Assembly (NCBI GenBank): GCA_021774075.1
Contig: JAJFJK010000185.1
Coordinates: 1-42,165, forward strand
Length of the DNA stretch: 42,165 nt
Reading direction: 5' to 3'
Source: Nitrosomonas sp.
GTDB taxonomy: Bacteria; Pseudomonadota; Gammaproteobacteria; Burkholderiales; Nitrosomonadaceae
Part shown: positions 1 through 6,496 of the stretch, in pieces
Layout: each line of letters begins with the position of its first letter
How positions within the stretch are numbered: the first letter of the stretch is position 1
Notes under the pieces: model-generated
The model's input: the letters and a program-made list of their open reading frames with translations, nothing else
Databases searched by the model: none
Told to the model about the DNA's origin: nothing
Program-made: the position numbers and the translations under genes

Positions 1-1
1 T

Positions 2-859
2 ATGCTGTTTATTACGGCTGGCATGGGTGGCGGAACCGGTACAGGTGCAGCACCCATTGTGGCACAAGTCGCCAAGGAAATGGGCATCCTGACAGTAGCC
101 GTGGTCAGTAAACCATTTGCATTTGAGGGCAAGCGTTTGAAAGCAGCACAAATTGGCATGGAAGAACTATCTCAACATGTTGATTCATTGATTGTTATTC
201 CAAATGACAAATTAATGATGGTGTTGGGTCACGATATCAGCGTGCTGGATGCGTTCAAGGCGGCCAACGATGTGTTGCATGGCGCAGTAGCGGGTATTGC
301 GGAAGTCATTAACTGCCCAGGATTGGTAAATGTCGATTTTGCCGATGTGAAAACCGTCATGTCAGAAATGGGTATGGCAATGATGGGCTCCGCAGTTGCA
401 TCCGGCGTGGATCATTCACGTATCGCAGCGGAACAAGCTGTTGCAAGTCCGTTATTGGAAGACATTTCTTTATCTGGCGCACGGGGCATCTTGGTTAATA
501 TTACTGCCAGCTCAGTATTGAAAATGCGTGAAGTGCATGAAGTGATGACTACCATTAAAGAACTCACCGCTGAAGATGCAACCATCATTATCGGTACAGT
601 GATCGACGAAAACATGGACGATGACTTACGCGTAACAATGGTTGCAACCGGACTTGGGCATCTAAGCAATCAGGGGCAAACAAAACCGTTAACCGTTGTG
701 CATAGACGCAGGGGTACAGATGATAAGGCAGAAAATTACGCAGATGAGCTAGCAGTAATGCTCACCGGCAGAAGAAGCAATGCCACCGTGGCAGCCATGC
801 GCCAATCGGGTGTTGATCCAATGGATATTCCTGCATTCTTGAGAAGACAGGCGGATTAA
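2..859 (+). CDS. ftsZ: Cell division protein FtsZ (5' truncated by window edge)
   Basis: FtsZ is the tubulin-like GTPase that forms the cytokinetic ring. The reading frame is open to the left edge, so roughly the first 100 residues are missing. The visible part begins just before the tubulin signature GGGTGTG (visible residues 9-15). It continues through the T5/T6 region (PNDKL, DAFKAANDVL) and the domain containing NVDFADVKTVMSEMG and LRVTMVATGLG. After a short variable linker it ends in DIPAFLRRQAD, the conserved tail that binds FtsA and ZipA. The upstream division genes lie outside the window. No lpxC follows, although lpxC often lies next in this cluster in proteobacteria. The family call is secure from sequence. 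Confidence 0.96.
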   Translation: MLFITAGMGGGTGTGAAPIVAQVAKEMGILTVAVVSKPFAFEGKRLKAAQIGMEELSQHVDSLIVIPNDKLMMVLGHDISVLDAFKAANDVLHGAVAGIAEVINCPGLVNVDFADVKTVMSEMGMAMMGSAVASGVDHSRIAAEQAVASPLLEDISLSGARGILVNITASSVLKMREVHEVMTTIKELTAEDATIIIGTVIDENMDDDLRVTMVATGLGHLSNQGQTKPLTVVHRRRGTDDKAENYADELAVMLTGRRSNATVAAMRQSGVDPMDIPAFLRRQAD

Positions 860-1234
860 CGGTTTTCAGGACATGGTTTTGGGTATTGGACTTTAGAGCT
901 GTTGTAAATGGTGTTTTGTATCATTTAGTGCTATCGGCTAAGGATAAGACACAACTTGGGGTAATGGCAATTCATGCAGTCTGTCGGGTTTAAGTGTGCT
1001 CACTTAACTTATTCTGACAGACTGTTGGTGTGGGATAAATCACAGCATTACTCACCGAGTAGGTGGATAATTTCATTGCGTTACTGGCTCGTTTAATGAC
1101 CAATTACAGTATATTGAGTCCAGTATTGAACAGCGCTTCCTTAACCTAAATTTTGTTTGTAACGGTTATTGCTTGTTGAAGAAATTTAAGGCTAAGTAAC
1201 TGCATTCGTTTTTCTCATTATGGAGGAGCGCGGA
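860..1234. other. Intergenic region with bipartite hairpin after ftsZ
   Basis: This 375-bp stretch shows no coding evidence. It contains a two-part inverted repeat. The outer arms CAGTCTGTC (977-985) and GACAGACTG (1016-1024) pair perfectly. Inside them TTAAGTG (990-996) pairs with CACTTAA (1001-1007) around a 4-nt loop. No T-run follows, so it is not a standard intrinsic terminator. It may still be a transcript end for ftsZ or a protein-binding site. Confidence 0.5.
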
Positions 1235-2263
1235 ATGGATTCTTATCTTGTGACTGGACCAACTGGTTTTCTGGGCTATCATGTAATCAAACTGCTAAAT
1301 GCGCGTGGTATCAAGCCTCGGGTGTTATTGCCAACCGGTGTTGATCCAAACTCGCCAGCGTTAGAAGCTTTGAATAAGCAAGATGTCATGCCGGTTGAGG
1401 GGGATATTAATGATCGGGAAAGATTGCAGGCCGCTTGTAAAGATATCGATATTATCTTGCATTTGCATTTTGCAATTACATTGGCGGGTGGTGAGCAAGC
1501 TGATAAGTTGTTGCACGAACATAATGTACTCGGTACACGCAATCTGTTTGAAGTTGCCACTAAAGTCGGTGTTTCGCGTATTGTTGTAAGCAGCAGTTCG
1601 CTTGCGGTGGGTTTGCATCATGACCCTGAACCGTTGGACGAGACGGCGGATTGGGAACAGTATCATTTTTCACTGCCTTATGCCGTGTCGCGACGTGATG
1701 CCGAACAGTATGTGTTGACACAAACTGCACCCGGACTTCCAGAAGTGGTGGTGGTTTGCCCATCTTTTACCTTAGGCCCTGAAGACTGGGGCGGCTCAGC
1801 ACCAGCCAACAAATTGGTCATGAGAATGAGCAAGCCTGGTTTTCACATTACAGCGCCCATTGGTTTTGGCGTGCTTGATGTGCGTGATTACGCTGAAGGT
1901 GTTTTGCATGCAGTAGCGCATGGTACACCGGGCCGTCGTTATATTCTTAGTGGCGACAACATAACACCTGATCAATTGACCGCGCAAGTTGCGAAAGCTG
2001 AAAATTTTGCGCCGCCGAAATGGCAATTTTCTATACGTTCCTGGATGATCACACCCATTGTGGCCATTCTTGCCATATGGAGTAAGCTTACCGGTAAACC
2101 AGCTAAAGTATCGCCAAGTATCCTTGAGTTATGGGGACGTTATGCCTGGTATGATACCGCTCGGGCACAGGTTGAACTGGGCTGGAAACCGCGTCCGCTA
2201 CAAGAAACATTGCGCGATACGATTGAATGGCATCGTGAGGATAAGCACAAATCTGCTCTGTAA
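1235..2263 (+). CDS. NAD(P)-dependent epimerase/dehydratase (extended SDR)
   Basis: This 342-aa protein belongs to the extended short-chain dehydrogenase/reductase family, which oxidises, reduces or epimerises sugar-nucleotide, steroid or flavonoid-like substrates. The Rossmann motif TGPTGFLG is at the N-terminus, a Ser-rich strand (VVSSSS) precedes the active site, and PYAVSRRDAEQY occupies the usual YxxxK position, so Lys is replaced by Arg. I start it at ATG 1235 rather than 1220. The GGAGGAG at 1222-1228 is then a well placed ribosome binding site, and the Rossmann strand begins at once. The C-terminal substrate domain (WYDTARAQVELGWKPRPLQETL) is typical of the family. The gene stands alone between two noncoding stretches and its substrate cannot be predicted. 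Confidence 0.85.
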   Translation: MDSYLVTGPTGFLGYHVIKLLNARGIKPRVLLPTGVDPNSPALEALNKQDVMPVEGDINDRERLQAACKDIDIILHLHFAITLAGGEQADKLLHEHNVLGTRNLFEVATKVGVSRIVVSSSSLAVGLHHDPEPLDETADWEQYHFSLPYAVSRRDAEQYVLTQTAPGLPEVVVVCPSFTLGPEDWGGSAPANKLVMRMSKPGFHITAPIGFGVLDVRDYAEGVLHAVAHGTPGRRYILSGDNITPDQLTAQVAKAENFAPPKWQFSIRSWMITPIVAILAIWSKLTGKPAKVSPSILELWGRYAWYDTARAQVELGWKPRPLQETLRDTIEWHREDKHKSAL

Positions 2264-2368
2264 ATCAAATCAATCTGAGCATTTTTTTTCAATTTTTATC
2301 GTTCTAAACTGACGCATTCTGCAATTGAATGAATTCCGGCAGCTGGGCTTTCTGGAATGTCGGTTTTC

Positions 2369-2545
2369 GGCCCAGACTGTGTGAAAACTCAAAAATCCGA
2401 ATCGAAGTAAAATTAATTCCCACAGCTTGTCATAAATAGCTCAAATATCTGTTTGTATTTTCCACTTTTCAAGCAAAAAAGTAATAAATCTAGGTCGTGC
2501 TTACCACAAGAAATTTTAACAAAGAGTTTTCACACAGCCTGGGCC
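2369..2545. mobile_element. 177-bp MITE-like element with 22-bp terminal inverted repeats
   Basis: The ends are inverted copies of a 22-bp sequence starting GGCCCAG and ending AAAACTC (2369-2390 and 2524-2545), with one mismatch at position 8. The interior is AT-rich and has no open frame. The same terminus recurs alone at 11683-11704. This is the structure of a non-autonomous miniature transposable element. No clear target duplication is visible, and the parent transposase is not in the window. Confidence 0.7.
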
Positions 2546-2991
2546 AACAACAGCCGGTCACCAGTTTCCCGTGAACGGCTGGTTAACCTTGAAAAACAGC
2601 CATTCAGCAAATCCTTATTTTTATATCTATAAGTATAAAAGTTAATGAGTTTATTAATGCTCTATCGAGGTGTTGTGATCGCTTCGGAGTGATAGCAAGT
2701 AGCATGGAAATCAAGTCTATTGGCGGAGTTATCCTGTAAAGTTACTTTATTGTATTAATACCAATCTAGACAGCGCAGCTTTGCTGTGTCCTTGTTTGAA
2801 CTCCTGTTGAGTGGTTCTGCTACTTGTTGAGCAGAGTGAGGATAATACCAATAGCATAGATATATACTAGCAGCCACAAAGATCACATGCGATCGTTTTA
2901 TAGCATAAGTCGGCATGGATGCCCTTGGAGCGTGGTGTTGTAATAGGAAAATTACCGGCAGCCAACTAAACGAACGTAACTGGAGAAAACA
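2546..2991. other. Noncoding region upstream of the MBL-fold gene
   Basis: I see no gene here. A hairpin with 11-bp arms and one mismatch lies at 2551-2581 (CAGCCGGTCAC / GTGAACGGCTG), next to the MITE-like element. The decamer TAATACCAAT occurs twice, at about 2757 and 2843. The promoter of the following gene must lie here, but I could not choose a -35/-10 pair. Confidence 0.4.
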
Positions 2992-4005
2992 ATGAAAATG
3001 ATTAATAGCAGTAATATATTATTGATGGCAGCTGTTTTGCTCCTATCGACGAATGCACTAGCCACTGAATTTATCTATAAACCTGCTTCGACGACTGAAA
3101 TAGCGGTTAACTTGCAGAAGGTTGAAGGGGGGCACCTTGAGCGATTTAAAAAACCATTCGAAGTGCAACGTTTAAGCAAAAACATATACTGGGTTTCCGT
3201 TGCTAACTACAACTTAACCGTACTTGTTGGCGAAACAGGCGTTCTGCTTATTGATGCTCCGATTCATACGGGTAAACGAGTTTTAAAAGCTATAAAAGTG
3301 ATCACAGATAAACCGCTCCGTGCGATTGTTTACTCCCATGCACATGCCGATCATGTGGGTGACTCGAGTGTGATATTAAAAGAGCTTGGTGATAAAAATA
3401 TCGATATATACGCGACTGATGAAGTTCGGGATGCATTGATCTCTCATAACGTGACCCTTCCAGCACCGGTTACCAAAATTATTTCGGATAAGCTGGTTTT
3501 TGAAGGACACACTTTTGATGTGTATAAGAACTTCGATGGCCATACCTCGGATAACACCGTATTTTTGATTGAAGATGGTGGCCGCAAGATATTACACGCG
3601 ATTGACCTGATTCACCCTGATCAGTTGGAGTTCAGAAGCTTCTCGAATGTTGAAGATGCCATCGCATATAAAAACGATATAGATTATCTGCTGTTGATGG
3701 ATTGGGATGTGATGGTTACCGGTCATAGCAATCTGGGCTACAAAGAGGATGTGAAATTTGTTCAGGAATACATTCGGGATATTCAAGGTTATATTCACCA
3801 AGGCCATTCGAAAGCCGACTTCTCTGTTCATCTGAAAAGCGATACGCCGTTTGCCTGGTATGCCGGTTATAGCGATGAGGTCATTGATTTTGCAACCAAT
3901 TTGCTGGCTGAGAAATATCGCGAAGGTCGAGAAGAAGAATTCGATATTGTCGCCAAGTCTCATGTGGAAGTCCTATTCTGGGCAATGCTCGCCCGTGCAC
4001 TCTAG
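2992..4005 (+). CDS. Secreted MBL-fold metallo-hydrolase
   Basis: This 337-aa protein has an N-terminal signal peptide (hydrophobic core LLMAAVLLLSTNALA, cleavage probably after ALA at about residue 24), so it acts in the periplasm or outside. It carries the full metal-binding set of the metallo-beta-lactamase fold: HAHADH at 116-121, His184 in DGHTSDN, Asp205 in LHAIDL and His245 in VTGHSNLG. It should therefore bind two metal ions, probably zinc, and be catalytically competent. A GGAG ribosome binding site precedes the ATG. The C-terminal part resembles periplasmic MBL-fold hydrolases of unknown substrate. Beta-lactamase activity cannot be concluded. It is monocistronic between noncoding regions. 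Confidence 0.88.
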   Translation: MKMINSSNILLMAAVLLLSTNALATEFIYKPASTTEIAVNLQKVEGGHLERFKKPFEVQRLSKNIYWVSVANYNLTVLVGETGVLLIDAPIHTGKRVLKAIKVITDKPLRAIVYSHAHADHVGDSSVILKELGDKNIDIYATDEVRDALISHNVTLPAPVTKIISDKLVFEGHTFDVYKNFDGHTSDNTVFLIEDGGRKILHAIDLIHPDQLEFRSFSNVEDAIAYKNDIDYLLLMDWDVMVTGHSNLGYKEDVKFVQEYIRDIQGYIHQGHSKADFSVHLKSDTPFAWYAGYSDEVIDFATNLLAEKYREGREEEFDIVAKSHVEVLFWAMLARAL

Positions 4006-4098
4006 CGAGTAGCTCAATCATTAATTCAGACAGTATTTGATTCGTGCAATGGGATCGATTTCAATCCATAGCACATTACAGCTTATATTCTAGCCTAT

Positions 4099-4146
4099 GT
4101 TCTGGTTCTGGTTCTGTTCCTGTTCCTGTTCCTGTTCCTGTTCCTG
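4099..4146. repeat. Hexanucleotide tandem repeat, 3x GTTCTG then 5x TTCCTG
   Basis: Three GTTCTG units (4099-4116) run into five TTCCTG units (4117-4146), eight hexamers in total just downstream of the MBL-fold gene. The period of six is not a CRISPR spacing. Such a tract can change length by slippage. It lies in noncoding sequence, so no phase-variable product is implied. Confidence 0.85.
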
Positions 4147-4156
4147 TGTTCCCGGT

Positions 4157-4190
4157 ATCACCTTAACTTTTATCCAGAAGTTAAGGTGAT
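4157..4190. terminator. Perfect 13-bp hairpin downstream of the MBL-fold gene
   Basis: ATCACCTTAACTT (4157-4169) and its exact reverse complement (4178-4190) flank an 8-nt loop. The position, about 150 bp after the stop codon, suggests a transcript end. There is no strong T-run on either side, so intrinsic termination is only a possibility. Confidence 0.45.
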
Positions 4191-4428
4191 TTATTGCGCC
4201 AGTCCAAGAAATAATGTAAGCGAGCGATTGACATGGATTAGTGCATCATCATCAATTTTTCCAATGGTCGAGCTGATAGTTCGAGTTGGCCCAACGGAAT
4301 AGACTGTCCGCTTTCCGTAGTATGTTGCCATTCGAAAATATAGATTGAGTGGCTCTTCAGGGTCGAATGCCGACTGCACGACTTGGTTGTACTTTAAGTC
4401 CCAAATGTCAGATCACATGTGAGCCAAT

Positions 4429-4482
4429 AGAGTTTAGCTTGTTAGAGTTTAGCTTGGTAATCACACCAATAAAGTTTAGCTG
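4429..4482. repeat. Three direct copies of A(G/A)AGTTTAGCT
   Basis: Copies lie at 4429-4440, 4444-4455 and 4471-4482. The first and third are also preceded by CCAAT. Spaced short direct repeats in noncoding DNA beside an attachment-site-like sequence could be recombinase or regulator binding sites, or simple decay products. Nothing else identifies them. Confidence 0.5.
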
Positions 4483-4631
4483 AACGAGTTATGCTGTCAA
4501 ATATTGAGCTTATCGGGATAAGCAGCAAATAATTCTGTTGAGGCTACTATACAATTGCTTGAGTATTATTGTTGGTGGAGAGTGTCGCAGTTCTAGATAA
4601 GCTGATAACGGCACGTTTCGCCACCCAAGCT

Positions 4632-4667
4632 TTAAAAAGAAAAAGGCCCGCATCGCTGCAGGCCTTT
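4632..4667 (-). terminator. Rho-independent terminator after the tRNA-Asn fragment
   Basis: On the minus strand a GC-rich stem (GGCC and GC pairs around one mismatch, 4645-4651 with 4658-4664) is followed by a T-rich tract, TTTTTCTTTTT. It lies directly downstream of the tRNA-like 3' end, as a tRNA terminator should. It was probably inherited together with the tRNA fragment. Confidence 0.65.
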
Positions 4668-4674
4668 AAGTATA

Positions 4675-4719
4675 TGGCTCCCTGACGAGGGCTCGAACCT
4701 CGGACAAACGGATTAACAG
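4675..4719 (-). tRNA. 3' fragment of tRNA-Asn, probable attachment-site remnant
   Basis: Read on the minus strand, these 45 nt match the 3' part of a tRNA-Asn(GUU). They hold CTGTTAATCC (anticodon GTT with the 3' anticodon stem), a variable loop, a T arm with intact stem CGAGG/CCTCG around TTCGAGC, and the acceptor strand ending GGAGCCA. Upstream of the anticodon loop the similarity stops and unrelated AT-rich DNA follows, so the D arm and the 5' acceptor strand are absent. It cannot be a working tRNA. A tRNA 3' end cut at the anticodon loop is the classic product of tyrosine-integrase insertion, that is an attL or attR core. No integrase gene is present, so this looks like a scar of a lost or rearranged element. 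Confidence 0.8.
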
Positions 4720-4747
4720 GTGTTTTAATACACCATTTTATAACTAT

Positions 4748-4790
4748 TACACTCGCCAGTGCTCGCCAACGCTCGCTAACAATCGTCATT
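4748..4790. repeat. Four degenerate 10-bp tandem repeats beside the tRNA fragment
   Basis: The units ACTCGCCAGT, GCTCGCCAAC, GCTCGCTAAC and AATCGTCATT follow each other with exact 10-bp phasing, about one helical turn. They sit about 30 bp outside the cut end of the tRNA-Asn fragment. That is where integrase arm-type or excisionase sites are found in tRNA-targeting elements, so a recombination-protein role is possible. Confidence 0.5.
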
Positions 4791-4799
4791 TTTGTCACA

Positions 4800-5217
4800 C
4801 TTTATTTTAATAACTGTAAAAACTCTGAATGGCAATTGAATAATCTCAACAATTCCTGGCTGTCCATGCTGTTGTATACAAACTATTTAATCTTGACATT
4901 CGCTAAAAATTATTCGGATTTGAGGCAAGGAGCCTTTGCATTTTGGTAAAAGGTTACGTTAGCATAAAGGCGATAATTCCCGAGTTTGGTGCCCTACAAA
5001 AAATTAACTTGGCAATACCACACTGATACACATTGGACGCTCAATTCAACAATTAATTGCGACATAGCCAATTAAATTGTGGTGCAATTTCTTATGTAAC
5101 GATGAAACATTGCCAACTAGCAATCTTGTGGCAAGGCTGTGATTAGGTTGCCAATGCATAATTAATTCCAAGGTGATTGCGTTCTCGCCTTGTAACTTAA
5201 TTATTGATAAGGAGCCA
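4800..5217. other. Noncoding region before the secreted protein gene
   Basis: No supported gene is seen in these 418 bp of AT-rich DNA. TTGACA near 4894 could be a -35 element, but no good -10 box lies at the expected distance. Several CCAAT/TTGGCA-like words occur without clear symmetry. Confidence 0.35.
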
Positions 5218-5220
5218 ATG

Positions 5221-6381
5221 ATGAAACAGAACAATATACTGCTCAATATTGCACTATTCGCTGCAATCATGTTTGCAACGTTTGCGCAGGCAGCCGATGA
5301 GCCTCAACTTAATGCGAACTCTGGGGAATATGTCTTGAATATTCCTTATTTTGAGTTTGATACAGCCGAAGGAAAACAAGCCTATGAAGTAATTCTAAAA
5401 GCACCTTTGAATGAGAGCCCCATATTTTCCGTAGACTTTTCCAGCCTTAAAATGAGGCCTCTAGGTAATCTTCCTGTTATTTCTGGTAGTAATATCTGTC
5501 TTAAAACAGCACATGGTTCTTTTTTATCTTGTCAAGCAGAAACAAAACTGGATTATACGATTGACATGGCACGATGCATTAATAGCAATGAGCCTGATTG
5601 TGCTGAAGAAATTGAAGAAGCCTATACTGATGAAACCAAGGAATGCCAGGCAATTAATCAGGCAAGAATTGAACTGTGCGGCATCATGGGCGGTGACGCT
5701 TATTTGCCTGACTTGGATCCAAATGACTTTATTGATCCGACAACAATTACAACGGCAAATGCTAATCCTTACTTTCCTTTGGTGCGCGGTAACACATGGG
5801 TATATGAAGCAGGTGAAGAGACTGTTACGGTAACAGTTACAGATCAAACAGAAGTCATCCAAGATATTACTGCAGTGGTTGTGCGTGATGTGGTTTCCAT
5901 AGATGGCGAATTAGTTGAAGACACTAATGATTGGTATGCACAAGATAAAGACGGTAATGTATGGTACATGGGGGAATTGTCAAAGAATTTTGAAGATGGG
6001 CGGCTGGATGATCTGGAAGGTTCATGGAGAGCGGGTATTGAATCAGCGCAGCCAGGAATTCTTATGTATGCCCACCCAGAAGATCATATTGGAGAAACAT
6101 ATCGTCAGGAATTTCTACCAGGCGAAGCTGAGGATTTTGCGAGAATTCTTTCTGTCAGTGCATCAACAGCTAATGAAAATTTTTCTTGTAGTGGTAACTG
6201 TCTGCAAACCTATGAAAATTCTGCATTTGAACCGGTCGGCTTTGGGGATTTCACGCCTGAACATAAATTCTATTTGCCTGGTGTTGGCAAAATTCGTTCT
6301 TTCCACGTTAATCCTGAGACGGGAGAATTAGCTGAAGGTGAAGATGTGGAAGAATTAATTAGTTTCACACCAGGTTCTTGA
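5221..6381 (+). CDS. Secreted protein of unknown function
   Basis: The product is 386 aa with a clear signal peptide (NIALFAAIMFATFAQA, cleavage about residue 24). Its first half contains several Cys residues and acidic stretches. The second half, from NPYFPLVRGNTWVYEAG, has a beta-rich look with motifs VRDVVSIDGELVEDT and DWYAQDKDGNVWYMGE. This pattern recurs in secreted proteins of many bacteria annotated only as hypothetical. I choose ATG 5221, because AAGGAG at 5209-5214 is six bases upstream and the neighbouring ATG at 5218 would be too close. It is monocistronic, and convergent with the TonB receptor gene. Confidence 0.8.
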   Translation: MKQNNILLNIALFAAIMFATFAQAADEPQLNANSGEYVLNIPYFEFDTAEGKQAYEVILKAPLNESPIFSVDFSSLKMRPLGNLPVISGSNICLKTAHGSFLSCQAETKLDYTIDMARCINSNEPDCAEEIEEAYTDETKECQAINQARIELCGIMGGDAYLPDLDPNDFIDPTTITTANANPYFPLVRGNTWVYEAGEETVTVTVTDQTEVIQDITAVVVRDVVSIDGELVEDTNDWYAQDKDGNVWYMGELSKNFEDGRLDDLEGSWRAGIESAQPGILMYAHPEDHIGETYRQEFLPGEAEDFARILSVSASTANENFSCSGNCLQTYENSAFEPVGFGDFTPEHKFYLPGVGKIRSFHVNPETGELAEGEDVEELISFTPGS

Positions 6382-6405
6382 TAAGTAATTTATTAAAGTA
6401 AATCT

Positions 6406-6487
6406 AAAAATCGCAGTTGTCTCATCGAGTGAATTGTACTGTCTTGTCATCGCAAGCAGCGCCAAACACCTCGTAACTGCGGTTTTT
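6406..6487. terminator. Long-range inverted repeat between convergent genes
   Basis: AAAAATCGCAGTT (6406-6418) and AACTGCGGTTTTT (6475-6487) are inverted copies with one mismatch, separated by 56 nt. Each arm is flanked by A or T runs, and the structure sits between two convergent stop codons. It could serve as a bidirectional terminator or be the relic of a small inverted element. Confidence 0.35.
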
Positions 6488-6496
6488 AGAATAGGG

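Noticed and set aside
2992-4005. Calling the MBL-fold protein a beta-lactamase
   Set aside because: The metal ligands are complete, but the fold has many activities and nothing indicates a beta-lactam substrate.
4191-4379. 62-aa minus-strand open frame after the 13-bp hairpin
   Set aside because: The composition is somewhat protein-like, but there is no ribosome binding site or recognised family. It may be a fragment of a lost gene; not enough to call.
4099-4482. Possible CRISPR array from repeated words
   Set aside because: The units are 6-12 bp with no spacers of regular length, and no cas genes are present.
4547-4798. 83-aa minus-strand frame across the tRNA-Asn fragment
   Set aside because: It runs through the tRNA fragment and terminator, so it is a chance frame.
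5513-5862. Frames of about 106-112 aa overlapping the secreted protein gene on both strands
   Set aside because: The host gene has a signal peptide, a good start and a full-length frame; these are shadows.
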